The translations under genes were made by a program, and so were the position numbers. This document shows positions 19,085 through 27,342 of a stretch of 64,000 bases of DNA, piece after piece. Where the stretch lies: positions 4,588,001 through 4,652,000 of the forward strand of contig NZ_CP016438.1 in the NCBI RefSeq assembly GCF_001685355.1, read 5' to 3'. The notes under the pieces are model-generated. The model did no database searches. It was not told where the DNA came from and saw only the letters and a list, made by a program, of their open reading frames with translations. Position 1 is the stretch's first letter; every line of letters begins with the position of its first letter. The stretch is from Streptomyces lincolnensis (GTDB lineage: Bacteria; Actinomycetota; Actinomycetes; Streptomycetales; Streptomycetaceae).

Positions 19085-20029
19085 GTGCTGAAAGAAGTCG
19101 AACGCTGGCTGAGCACCCGCTCCTGGTCCAAGACCGATCGCCCCCTGCACCGGATCCTGGCCGCCAAGCAGCGCACGAACCAGTCGGTCAGCGTGGTGCT
19201 GCCCGCGCTCAACGAGGAGGAGACGGTCGGCGACATCGTCGCCGTCATCCGTCACGACCTCATGCAGCAGGTTCCCCTCGTCGACGAGATCGTGGTCGTC
19301 GACTCGGGATCCACCGACCGCACGTCCGAGGTGGCCGCCGCGGCCGGGGCGAGGGTCGTCCACCGCGACGACATCCTCCCCCGTCTTCCGGCCGCCCCCG
19401 GCAAGGGCGAGGTGCTGTGGCGCTCGCTGCTGGTCACCGGCGGCGACATCGTCTGCTTCATCGACGCCGACCTGAAGGAGTTCTCCTCCGACTTCGTCTC
19501 CGGAATCGTCGGCCCGCTGCTCACCGACCCCGGCATCGACCTGGTCAAGGGCATGTACGACCGTCCCCTCGGCGGGGCAGCCGGCCAGGGCGGCCGGGTC
19601 ACCGAGCTGATGGCCCGCCCGCTGCTGAACATGCACTGGCCGCAGCTGGCCGGTTTCGTGCAGCCGCTCGGCGGCGAGTACGCGGCCCGCCGCTCCCTGC
19701 TGGAACAGCTGCCGTTCCCCGTCGGCTACGGCGTCGAACTCGGCATGCTGGTCGACGCGCTGCACCTGGTGGGCCTGGACGCCCTCGCCCAGGTCGACGT
19801 CGGCGTCCGCAAGCACCGCCACCAGGACGGCCAGGCCCTCGGCCGGATGTCCGCCGCGATCTACCGCACGGCCCAGCTCCGGCTGGCCCGCGGCCACATG
19901 ATCCGCCCCTCCCTCACCCAGTTCGAACGCGGTGAGGACGGCTTCGAGCCCCGCACCTACTCCGTGGACACCGAGGAACGGCCGCCGATGGTGGAGATCG
20001 CGGAGTACACGCGGAGAAAGGCCGCGTAG
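19085..20029 (+). CDS. gpgS: Glucosyl-3-phosphoglycerate synthase (GT81)
   Basis: The 314-aa GT-A enzyme has SVVLPALNEEETVG, DEIVVVDSGSTDRT, the DAD metal site in CFIDADLKEFSSDF, FVQPLGGEYAARRSLLE and the late KHRHQDGQALGRM. These match GpgS, which moves glucose from an NDP-glucose to 3-phosphoglycerate in glucosylglycerate and methylglucose polysaccharide synthesis. GTG start. It diverges from thrC and lies next to otsA, an osmolyte neighbourhood. Confidence 0.9.
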   Translation: MLKEVERWLSTRSWSKTDRPLHRILAAKQRTNQSVSVVLPALNEEETVGDIVAVIRHDLMQQVPLVDEIVVVDSGSTDRTSEVAAAAGARVVHRDDILPRLPAAPGKGEVLWRSLLVTGGDIVCFIDADLKEFSSDFVSGIVGPLLTDPGIDLVKGMYDRPLGGAAGQGGRVTELMARPLLNMHWPQLAGFVQPLGGEYAARRSLLEQLPFPVGYGVELGMLVDALHLVGLDALAQVDVGVRKHRHQDGQALGRMSAAIYRTAQLRLARGHMIRPSLTQFERGEDGFEPRTYSVDTEERPPMVEIAEYTRRKAA

Positions 20030-20090
20030 CACGCGGTGCGCGCCCCACCAGAACGTTTGAGCGGTTGGGCGCTGGGCTAGATTTCGAGGC

Positions 20091-21476
20091 ATGGCTTCAA
20101 CGCACAGTGCCCACGTGCTGGTCGCGTCCAACCGCGGCCCGGTCTCGTACGAGGTACGCGAGGACGGCTCGCTGCACACCAAACGAGGTGGCGGCGGGCT
20201 GGTCTCCGGTCTGTCCGCCATCGGCTCGGACGCGGACTCCCTGTGGGTGTGCTCCGCCCTGTCCGACGGCGACCGGGAGGCGGTGCGGCGCGGGGAGGGC
20301 GAGCCGGGCGTCCGGATGCTCGACATCCCGGCCGACGTGCACGCCGACGCGTACAACGGCATCGCGAACTCCGTGCTGTGGTTCGTCCACCACATGCTGT
20401 ACCAGACCCCGCTGGAGCCGGTCTTCGACGCGGAGTTCCGGCGCCAGTGGGCGTCGTACGAGACGTACAACCGCGCCTTCGCCCAGGCCCTCGCCGAGTC
20501 GGCGGCGCCCGGCGCGGCCGTGGTCGTCCAGGACTACCACCTGACGCTGGTGCCGGGCCTGCTCCGCGAGCTCCGCCCCGACCTGCGGATCGGCCACTTC
20601 TCGCACACGCCGTGGGCGCCGCCCGAGTACTTCCGGATGCTGCCGGACGACATCGCCGAGCAGGTCCTGCGGGGCATGCTCGGCGCCGACCGGCTCGGCT
20701 TCCTGACCCGCCGCTGGGCCGACGCCTTCACTGCGTGCGCGGAGCAGGTAGTCGGCGGGATCGGGGACACCCGGATCGGCGTGCACGGGCTGGGTGCCGA
20801 CGCGGACTTCCTGCGCGAGCGGTCCCACCGGGCCGACGTCGAGGAGCGGATCAGCGCGCTGCGGGCCGAGATCGGCGAGGGCCGCCGGGCGATCGTGCGG
20901 GTCGACCGCACCGAGCTGTCGAAGAACATCGTGCGCGGGCTGCTGGCGTACCGGCAGCTGCTCGACGACCGCCCCGAGTGGCGCGAGCGCGTGGTCCACG
21001 TCGCCTTCGCCTACCCCTCACGGCAGGACCTCGCGGTGTACCGGGACTACATGGCCGAGGTGCGGCGGGTGGCCGAGGAGATCAACTCCGTCTACGGCAC
21101 GCCCGGTTGGACCCCCGTCCTCCTGCACCTCAAGGACGACTTCGCGCGTTCCCTGGCCGCGTACCGGCTGGCCGACGTGGCCCTGGTCAACCCGATCCGG
21201 GACGGCATGAACCTCGTCGCCAAGGAGGTGCCCGTCGTCTCCGACGAGGGGTGCGTGCTGGTGCTGTCCCGGGAGGCCGGTGCCTTCGAGGAACTCGGCG
21301 AGGAAGCGATCGCGGTGAACCCGTACGACGTCGTGGGGACGGCCTCGGCCCTCCACGAGGCGCTGTCCGTGCCGCCGGAGGAGCGGGCGGAGCGGACCAA
21401 GCGGCTGGCCGCGGCGGCGACGGCGCTGCCCCCCGCGCAGTGGTTCCTGGACCAGCTGAACGCGCTGCGGTCCTGA
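20091..21476 (+). CDS. otsA: Trehalose-6-phosphate synthase OtsA
   Basis: The 461-aa GT20 enzyme shows LVASNRGPVSYE, GGGGLVSGL, VVVQDYHLTLVPGLLR, GHFSHTPWAPPEYFRMLP, RTELSKNIVRGLLAYRQLL and VNPIRDGMNLVAKEVPV. It joins glucose from UDP/ADP-glucose to glucose-6-phosphate. TAGATT lies 7 nt before the ATG and no ribosome site is seen, suggesting a leaderless transcript. The phosphatase gene converges from downstream. Confidence 0.96.
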   Translation: MASTHSAHVLVASNRGPVSYEVREDGSLHTKRGGGGLVSGLSAIGSDADSLWVCSALSDGDREAVRRGEGEPGVRMLDIPADVHADAYNGIANSVLWFVHHMLYQTPLEPVFDAEFRRQWASYETYNRAFAQALAESAAPGAAVVVQDYHLTLVPGLLRELRPDLRIGHFSHTPWAPPEYFRMLPDDIAEQVLRGMLGADRLGFLTRRWADAFTACAEQVVGGIGDTRIGVHGLGADADFLRERSHRADVEERISALRAEIGEGRRAIVRVDRTELSKNIVRGLLAYRQLLDDRPEWRERVVHVAFAYPSRQDLAVYRDYMAEVRRVAEEINSVYGTPGWTPVLLHLKDDFARSLAAYRLADVALVNPIRDGMNLVAKEVPVVSDEGCVLVLSREAGAFEELGEEAIAVNPYDVVGTASALHEALSVPPEERAERTKRLAAAATALPPAQWFLDQLNALRS

Positions 21477-21498
21477 CCCCGGGGCCTGCCCGGTCCTC

Positions 21499-22371
21499 TC
21501 AGCCGATCCGGTCCGCCAGCGCCCGCAGCAGGTGTACGACGCCTGCCGGGCCGTCGACCACCAGGTCCGCCCGTTCCCGCAGTTCGGTCACCTCGTCGCT
21601 GCCGCTGCACACCAGGAGGCCGGGGGTGCCGTCGGAGCGGAGTTTGTCCACGGCGCCGAAGGCGGGCAGGTCACCGAGGTCGTCACCGGCGTAGAGGACG
21701 GACTCGGCGGAGATCTCGCGGGCGTACTCGGACAGGGCGACGCCCTTGTCCATGCCCGGCGGGCGCAGTTCGAGGACCATACGGCCGGGCTCGACGATCA
21801 GCCCGTGCCGGCCGGCGAGGTCGGTGAGCGGGGCGCGCAGGGCCTCGAAGGCGGCCTGGGGATCGGAGGCCCGGCGGGTGTGGACGGCGACCGCACGGCC
21901 CTTCTCCTCGATCCAGGTGCCCTGCCAGGCGCCGATCCGGTCGAGGAATCCGGGCAGCTCGGCGCGGGCGGCGGCGACGCCGGGGTGCGGGGCGGGAGCG
22001 TTGACGGTGCCGGTGACGGCGTCCCAGCGTTCGGCGCCGTAGTGGCCGAGGACGACGAGGTGCTCCAGACCGGCGACCCCGGCGAACCCGCCGTGCCGGA
22101 CCGCAACACCCGCCGGGCGCCCGGTGACCACGGCGACGGCGGCCACCTTCGGCGCGAGCGCCGCCAGTGCCGGCACGGCCTCGGGGTGCGCCCGGGCCTG
22201 CTCGGGGTCGGCGACGATCGGCGCCAGCGTCCCGTCGAAGTCGAGCGCGATCACCGCCCGCTCCGGCCGCGCGAGAATCGCCGCGAGGCCGTCCCGGCCC
22301 GCGGGGGTCACCGGGGCCGGCAGGGAGTCGTCGGTGTCGTACGGGTCCGTGGAGTCCGTGTGGCTGCCCAT
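21499..22371 (-). CDS. otsB: Trehalose-6-phosphate phosphatase OtsB
   Basis: The 290-aa HAD-superfamily protein has motif I ALDFDGTLAPI, the motif II-like VVTGR, IEEKGRAVAVHTRRA, a motif III lysine region (GMDKGVAL) and motif IV YAGDDLGDLPAF. These define trehalose-phosphatase. It converges on otsA with 22 bp between stops, so the two pathway genes have separate promoters. Confidence 0.96.
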   Translation of the reverse strand: MGSHTDSTDPYDTDDSLPAPVTPAGRDGLAAILARPERAVIALDFDGTLAPIVADPEQARAHPEAVPALAALAPKVAAVAVVTGRPAGVAVRHGGFAGVAGLEHLVVLGHYGAERWDAVTGTVNAPAPHPGVAAARAELPGFLDRIGAWQGTWIEEKGRAVAVHTRRASDPQAAFEALRAPLTDLAGRHGLIVEPGRMVLELRPPGMDKGVALSEYAREISAESVLYAGDDLGDLPAFGAVDKLRSDGTPGLLVCSGSDEVTELRERADLVVDGPAGVVHLLRALADRIG

Positions 22372-22420
22372 AGGGCGACCCTATGCGGCGGACGGCTCTT
22401 CTTGAACGCCGGTCCAGGCA

Positions 22421-22500
22421 ATCCCAGCCCGTCCGGCGTTTGAGGACGAGGCCCCTTCAGGGCCGACAGCGGGGGTCTGGGGGCGGCAGCCCCCAGAGAC
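22421..22500. repeat. Dispersed Streptomyces intergenic repeat (GTCCGGCGTTTGAGG type)
   Basis: ATCCCAGCCCGTCCGGCGTT followed by TGAGGACGAGGCC, GGGCCGACAGCGGGGGTCTGGGGG and CCCCCAG. This is a common intergenic word family in Streptomyces. The right-hand hairpin part (CAGCGGGGGTCTGGGGG..CCCCCAG) recurs at 32912-32940 inside the arfB reading frame. Confidence 0.8.
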
Positions 22501-22506
22501 GGACCG

Positions 22507-22770
22507 TCACCGCTCCTCGCGGCGAGCGTCCCGCACGCGCCGCAGCCGGTTCACCGTCACCGGGTCGTGGGCCAGCGCCCGCTCGTCGTCCAGCAGGGCG
22601 TTGAGCAGCTGGAAGTAGCGGACGGGGGCGAGCCCGAGCTCCTCCCGTATCGCCCGCTCCTTCGCACCGGGCCCGCTGAACCCACGCCGTTCCAGCGCGA
22701 GGATGTCCCGCTCGCGGCGCCCGAGTTCCTGACGTTCCTGGTCCATGCCGGGCACGGTAGCCGCCCCCAC
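22507..22770 (-). CDS. DUF3263 protein
   Basis: The 87-aa protein is helical and basic at the end. ERDILALERRGFSGPGAKERAIREELGL and RYFQLLNALLDDERAL look like a small HTH resembling a sigma-region-4 half; this is the DUF3263 family common in actinobacteria. The GTG at 22770 lies 10 bp past the stop of the upstream lipoprotein gene, with GGAG about 12 bp ahead; an ATG at 22746 is the alternative start. Function unknown. Confidence 0.85.
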   Translation of the reverse strand: MGAATVPGMDQERQELGRRERDILALERRGFSGPGAKERAIREELGLAPVRYFQLLNALLDDERALAHDPVTVNRLRRVRDARREER

Positions 22771-22779
22771 TGACAGCGC

Positions 22780-24096
22780 CTACTCCGCGCTCTGTGCCGA
22801 GGAAGCCGTCGCCTGGATCTGGTTCAGGGTGCCCGTCGGGCTGCCGTTCGGCGACACGGCCTGTCCGATCCGCCGCTTGATGTCGACGCTGACCTCGGCC
22901 CAGGACGTCTGCCCGACGGGATAGAGCTCGGAGACGGGCAGCTCGTCCAGGAACGGCTTGAGGTCGGCGTCCTCCTCGGCCGTACTCATGGTCTCGGACG
23001 CGGAGGTGGTCACCGGCAGGAGGTCGTACTCGCGGGAGAACCCGAGGACGTTCTTCTCGCTGTAGACGAAGTCGAGGAAGTCGCCGATCTCCTTGGCGTG
23101 GCCGTTCTTCTTGAAGGCCATCATCCAGTCGGCGACCCCCATGGAGGTCCTGCTCGGCCCCTCGGCACCGGGCATCGCCACCGTGCCGAACTTCACGCCC
23201 TTCGACTCGGCCATCTTCATCAGCGAGGGGTGCCCGTTGAGCATGCCGACCTCGCCGTTGGCGAACGCGGAGAACGCGGCGGCCCGGTTGAGCCTGCCGG
23301 GCGCGACCGGACCGGTCAGCCCCTTGCCGACGAGATCGTCCTTGAGCCAGGTGAAGGTGTCGACGTTCTCGGCGGAGTCGATGGCGTAGGCGCCGGTGGT
23401 GCCGGTGTAACCGCCCCCGCCGCTGAGCAGCCACTGCATCGTCTCGGCCTGCGCCTCCTCGGGCCCGAGCGGCAGCGCGTAGGGGTACTTCACGCCCTCC
23501 GCCTTCAGTGCCTGCGCGTCGGCGGCGAGTTCGTTCCAGGTCTTGGGCGCGTCGATGCCCGCCTTGGCGAAGAGGGTCTTGTTGTAGAAGAGCACGCGGG
23601 TGGAGGCGGCGAAGGGAATGCCGTACTGCACGCCCTGCACCTGGCCGGCGGCGGCGAGCTGGTAGACGAGGTCGCCCTGGACGGGTATGGAGAGCACGTC
23701 GTCCGCCGAGTAGAGCAGCCCCTTGGCCGCGTAGTCGGCGTAGGCGCCGATCTGCGCCATGTCGGGCGGGTCGCCGGCCGCGACCATGTCCTTGACCTTG
23801 CGGTCGACGTCGTTCCAGGAGTAGACGCTGACGTCGACCTTCACCCCCTCGTGCGCCGCCTCGTACTCCTTGACGAGCTTGTCCCAGTACTTCCGGGAGC
23901 TGTTCGCCGAGCTGTCGCCGTAGTCGGCGGCGACCAGCTTCAGCGTCACCTCGTCCGAACTCCCGGTCAGGCCGCAGCCGCCCAGGGTCGCCGTCATGCC
24001 CAGTACGGACGCCACCGCGATCGTTGCTGTCCTACGCCGCCGCACTGCCAACCGCCTCAAGATCACTGATCGAAAAACTCTCGAAAGGTCATACAT
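22780..24096 (-). CDS. ABC sugar-transport solute-binding lipoprotein
   Basis: The 438-aa protein has a basic N-terminus, a hydrophobic core and lipobox TLGGC, giving a membrane-anchored lipoprotein. The rest is a group-1 solute-binding protein: VKVDVSVYSWNDVDRKVKDM, GDPPDMAQIG, VQYGIPFAASTRVLFYNKTLF and TWNELAADAQAL. No permease genes lie beside it. It diverges from nagK across two DasR-like sites, so an amino-sugar ligand is likely, with MsiK as possible ATPase. Confidence 0.9.
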   Translation of the reverse strand: MYDLSRVFRSVILRRLAVRRRRTATIAVASVLGMTATLGGCGLTGSSDEVTLKLVAADYGDSSANSSRKYWDKLVKEYEAAHEGVKVDVSVYSWNDVDRKVKDMVAAGDPPDMAQIGAYADYAAKGLLYSADDVLSIPVQGDLVYQLAAAGQVQGVQYGIPFAASTRVLFYNKTLFAKAGIDAPKTWNELAADAQALKAEGVKYPYALPLGPEEAQAETMQWLLSGGGGYTGTTGAYAIDSAENVDTFTWLKDDLVGKGLTGPVAPGRLNRAAAFSAFANGEVGMLNGHPSLMKMAESKGVKFGTVAMPGAEGPSRTSMGVADWMMAFKKNGHAKEIGDFLDFVYSEKNVLGFSREYDLLPVTTSASETMSTAEEDADLKPFLDELPVSELYPVGQTSWAEVSVDIKRRIGQAVSPNGSPTGTLNQIQATASSAQSAE

Positions 24097-24108
24097 ATTG
24101 CCGCCCTA

Positions 24109-24120
24109 AGGTCTACACCA
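24109..24120. promoter_or_regulatory. Putative DasR site (dre) 1
   Basis: AGGTCTACACCA matches the palindromic core TGGTCTAGACCA of the DasR responsive element at 10 of 12 positions. It lies 13 bp upstream of the lipoprotein gene start, in the divergent promoter region shared with nagK. Confidence 0.7.
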
Positions 24121-24126
24121 CGTGAG

Positions 24127-24138
24127 TGGACTAGACCT
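24127..24138. promoter_or_regulatory. Putative DasR site (dre) 2
   Basis: TGGACTAGACCT matches the dre core at 10 of 12 positions, 30 bp before the nagK start and 6 bp from site 1. In S. coelicolor the nagKA operon is a known DasR target, and GlcN-6-phosphate releases the repressor. Confidence 0.8.
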
Positions 24139-24168
24139 CTTGCGGGTCCTGGGGTCACACTGTCCCCC

Positions 24169-25110
24169 GTGAGACATGTCATCGCCCTCGACGTGGGCGG
24201 CACCGGGATGAAGGCCGCCCTGATCGGGGCCGAGGGCCGGCTGCTGTACCGGACCCGCCGCGCCACCGGGCGCGAACGCGGGCCGGACGCCGTGGTCGAG
24301 GGCATCCTCGACTTCGCCGCCGACCTGCGCTCCCACGGCGTCGAGCAGTACGGCGAGCCCGCGTCCGCCGCCGGCCTCGCCGTCCCCGGCATCGTGGACG
24401 AGGAGCGGGGCATCGCCGCCTACTCGGCCAACCTCGGCTGGCGCGACGTCCCCCTGCGCGACCTGCTCGCCGAGAGGCTGGGCTGCCCGGTCGCCCTCGG
24501 GCACGACGTACGCACCGGCGGCCTGGCGGAGGGCCGCATCGGCGCGGGCCGGGGCGCCGACCGCTTCCTCTTCGTCCCCCTCGGCACCGGCATCGCGGGC
24601 GCCATCGGCATCGGCGGCCGCGTCGAGGCGGGCGCGCACGGCTTCGCGGGCGAGATCGGTCACATCGTCGTACGGCCCGAGGGCGCCCCCTGTCCCTGCG
24701 GGCAGCGCGGCTGCCTGGAGCGGTACGCGTCGGCGGCGGCCGTCAGCGAGGCCTGGGCGACGGCCTGCGGCACCCCCGAGGCGGACGCCGCGGACTGCGC
24801 CAAGGCCGTCGTGTCCGGTGACCCGAACGCCGTACGCATCTGGCAGGACGCCATCGACGCCCTCGCCGACGGCCTCCTCACCGCCCTCACCCTGCTGGAC
24901 CCGCGGACACTGATCATCGGTGGCGGGCTGGCCGAAGCGGGGGAAACGTTGTTCACACCGCTACGGGACGCCGTCCGCGAGCGGGTCACTTTCCAGAAGC
25001 TGCCGTCCGTGGTCCCAGCGGCCCTGGGGGACACAGCCGGCTGCCTCGGCGCCGGGCTCCTGGCCTGGGACCTCCTCACATCCACCGACAGCACGGAGGA
25101 ATCAGCCTGA
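24169..25110 (+). CDS. nagK: N-acetylglucosamine kinase (ROK family)
   Basis: The 313-aa ROK kinase has the phosphate loop ALDVGGTGMKAAL, AAGLAVPGIVD, the catalytic aspartate in LGHDVRTGGLAE, PLGTGIAGAI and the zinc-binding CPCGQRGCLERYAS. GTG start. It overlaps nagA by ATGA. Position next to nagA and behind dre-like sites indicates GlcNAc phosphorylation to GlcNAc-6-P; glucose kinase activity cannot be excluded from sequence alone. Confidence 0.92.
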   Translation: MRHVIALDVGGTGMKAALIGAEGRLLYRTRRATGRERGPDAVVEGILDFAADLRSHGVEQYGEPASAAGLAVPGIVDEERGIAAYSANLGWRDVPLRDLLAERLGCPVALGHDVRTGGLAEGRIGAGRGADRFLFVPLGTGIAGAIGIGGRVEAGAHGFAGEIGHIVVRPEGAPCPCGQRGCLERYASAAAVSEAWATACGTPEADAADCAKAVVSGDPNAVRIWQDAIDALADGLLTALTLLDPRTLIIGGGLAEAGETLFTPLRDAVRERVTFQKLPSVVPAALGDTAGCLGAGLLAWDLLTSTDSTEESA

Positions 25111-26321
25111 TGGCACCCCACCCAGGGGCGCGGGGAACTGCGCGACCAGCCACATACGACCCGCACCCCGCAACCGGCAAGGGCCCCCTCATCCTGTCCG
25201 GCGCCAACGTGGTCCTCCCCACCGGAACCGTCGAGAACGGCCGGCTGTCCACCGACGGCACCCGCATCACCGCCACACCCTCACCCCACGCCCAGATGAT
25301 CGACCTCACCGGCCACCACGTGGTCCCCGGCTTCATCGACATCCACAACCACGGCGGCGGCGGAGCCTCCTTCACCTCGGGCACCACGGACGACGTCCTC
25401 ACCGGCATCCACACCCACCGCCTGCACGGCACCACCACCCTCGTCGCCTCCACCGTCACCGGCGACATGGACTTCCTCGCCCAGCGCGCCGGCCTCCTGT
25501 CCGAACTGGCCGAGCAGGGCGACATCGCGGGGATCCACTTCGAAGGCCCGTTCATCTCCCCGTGCCGCAAGGGCGCGCACGCGGAGGACCTGCTGCGCGA
25601 CCCGGACCCCGCGGCCGTACGCAAGCTCATCGACGCGGCACGCGGCCACGCGAAGATGGTCACCCTCGCCACCGAACTGCCGGGCGGCATCGACTCCGTG
25701 CGCCTCCTCGCCGAGCACGGCGTCATCGCGGCGATCGGGCACACGGACGCGACGTACGAGCAGACGGTGGAGGCGATCGACGCGGGCGCCACGGTCGCCA
25801 CGCACCTCTTCAACGCGATGCCGGCCCTCGGCCACCGCACCCCCGGCCCGATCGCCGCCCTCCTGGAGGACGAGCGGATCACGGTCGAGCTGATCAACGA
25901 CGGCACGCATCTGCACCCGGCCTCCCTCCAGCTGGCGTTCCATCACGCGGGCGCGGGGCGGGTGGCGTTCATCACGGACGCGATGGACGCGGCCGGGTTC
26001 GGCGACGGCACGTACATGCTCGGCCCGCTGGAGGTCGAGGTCAGCGAAGGGGTGGCCCGGCTGGTGGAGGGCGGCTCGATCGCGGGCTCCACACTCACCC
26101 TGGACCGCGCGTTCCAGCGGGCGGTGACGGTGGACCGGCTGCCGGTTGCGGACGTGGTGACGGCCCTGTCCGTCAACCCGGCCAAGCTGCTGGGCCTCTA
26201 CGACACCGTGGGCTCCCTGGAGCCCGGCAAGCTCGCCGACCTCGTCGTCCTCGACGCCGACTTCGCGCTCAAGGGCGTGATGCGCCGGGGTGAATGGGTG
26301 GTCGATCCCCAACTGGGGTGA
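25110..26321 (+). CDS. nagA: N-acetylglucosamine-6-phosphate deacetylase
   Basis: The 403-aa amidohydrolase shows VVPGFIDIHNHGGGGASF (metal ligands), GIHFEGPFISPCRKGAHA (Glu ligand), IGHTDATYEQTVEAIDAG, THLFNAMPALGHRTPG and the catalytic FITDAMDAAG. GGAGGA sits nine bases before the ATG, which overlaps the nagK stop. The first 20 or so residues (MAPHPGARGTARPA..) are translated from a dispersed intergenic repeat, so the native enzyme probably begins near GPLILSGANVVLPTG. Confidence 0.95.
   Translation: MAPHPGARGTARPATYDPHPATGKGPLILSGANVVLPTGTVENGRLSTDGTRITATPSPHAQMIDLTGHHVVPGFIDIHNHGGGGASFTSGTTDDVLTGIHTHRLHGTTTLVASTVTGDMDFLAQRAGLLSELAEQGDIAGIHFEGPFISPCRKGAHAEDLLRDPDPAAVRKLIDAARGHAKMVTLATELPGGIDSVRLLAEHGVIAAIGHTDATYEQTVEAIDAGATVATHLFNAMPALGHRTPGPIAALLEDERITVELINDGTHLHPASLQLAFHHAGAGRVAFITDAMDAAGFGDGTYMLGPLEVEVSEGVARLVEGGSIAGSTLTLDRAFQRAVTVDRLPVADVVTALSVNPAKLLGLYDTVGSLEPGKLADLVVLDADFALKGVMRRGEWVVDPQLG
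25124..25151. repeat. Streptomyces dispersed intergenic repeat, copy 2, inside nagA
   Basis: AGGGGCGCGGGGAACTGCGC plus GACCAGCC, 27 of 28 bases equal to the copy at 17432-17459. Here it lies within the first codons of nagA and is read as GARGTARPA. Confidence 0.9.
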
Positions 26322-26399
26322 TGTGTCCCGCTGTTGAGGGCGGCGGTTGTCCTGGGAGACTGGATGGGCTCATTCAGTCTTCGGGGGAGGTCGGCCCAG

Positions 26400-27329
26400 G
26401 TGATCCTCACGGTCACGCTGAACACCGCTCTCGACATCACCTACCGCGTCCCGGCGCTCAGGCCGCACGCCTCGCACCGCGTGACCGAGGTGATCGAGCG
26501 GCCCGGCGGCAAGGGTCTGAACGTGGCCCGGGTCCTCGCGGCCCTCGACCACGAGGTGACGGTCACCGGCTTCACGGGCGGCGCCACCGGGCGGGTGCTC
26601 CAGGAGCACCTCACGGGTGTGCGGGGCGTGGTGGACGCCCTGGTCCCGGTGACCGGCGCCACCCGCCGCACGATCGCCGTCATGGACGAGCGGACCGGCG
26701 ACTCGACCCAGCTCAACGAACCCGGCCCTACGATCACCCCCGCCGAGTGGGCGGCCTTCCAGGAGGCCTACGAGGATCTGGTCCCCGCCATGTCCGCGGT
26801 GGCCCTGTGCGGAAGCCTGCCGCCGGGTGTGCCGGTGGGGGCGTACGCCGGGCTGATCCGTACGGCCAGGGCGGCCGGGGTGCCGGTTCTGCTGGACACC
26901 AGCGGTGAGCCGCTGCGCCGCGGTGTGGCCGCCCGCCCGGACATCGTGAAGCCCAACGCGGACGAACTGGCGGAGCTGACCGGCTCCCACGAACCCCTGC
27001 GCGCCACCCAGGACGCCCGCCGCCGCGGCGCCCATGCCGTCGTCGCCTCCCTCGGCCCCGACGGCCTCCTCGCCGTCACCCCCGAGGGCCGCTGGCGGGC
27101 CACCCCGCCGGCCCGGGTGCACGGCAACCCCACCGGCGCCGGCGACTCCGCGGTCGCGGGCCTGCTGTCGGGACTGACCACCCACCTGCCCTGGCCGGAC
27201 CGCCTGTCCCGCGCGGTCGCCCTGTCCGCGGCGACGGTCGTGTCACCGGTGGCGGGGGAGTTCGACCGGGGGGTTTATGAGGAGCTGGTGGGGCGGGTGA
27301 CGGTGTCGCAGGAGGTCAGCGCGGCCTAG
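26400..27329 (+). CDS. PfkB-family hexose-phosphate kinase (1-phosphofructokinase/tagatose-6-P kinase type)
   Basis: The 309-aa protein starts at the GTG at 26400 after GGGGGAGG (VILTVTLNTALDITYRVPAL). It has the GGKGLNVARVLAAL signature, VKPNADELAELTG and the catalytic GNPTGAGDSAVAGLLSGL. This is the FruK/LacC branch of PfkB kinases. It follows nagA by 78 bp in the same direction, so it may belong to the amino-sugar operon; the substrate is uncertain. Confidence 0.88.
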   Translation: MILTVTLNTALDITYRVPALRPHASHRVTEVIERPGGKGLNVARVLAALDHEVTVTGFTGGATGRVLQEHLTGVRGVVDALVPVTGATRRTIAVMDERTGDSTQLNEPGPTITPAEWAAFQEAYEDLVPAMSAVALCGSLPPGVPVGAYAGLIRTARAAGVPVLLDTSGEPLRRGVAARPDIVKPNADELAELTGSHEPLRATQDARRRGAHAVVASLGPDGLLAVTPEGRWRATPPARVHGNPTGAGDSAVAGLLSGLTTHLPWPDRLSRAVALSAATVVSPVAGEFDRGVYEELVGRVTVSQEVSAA

Positions 27330-27342
27330 GAGTCGACCGGGC

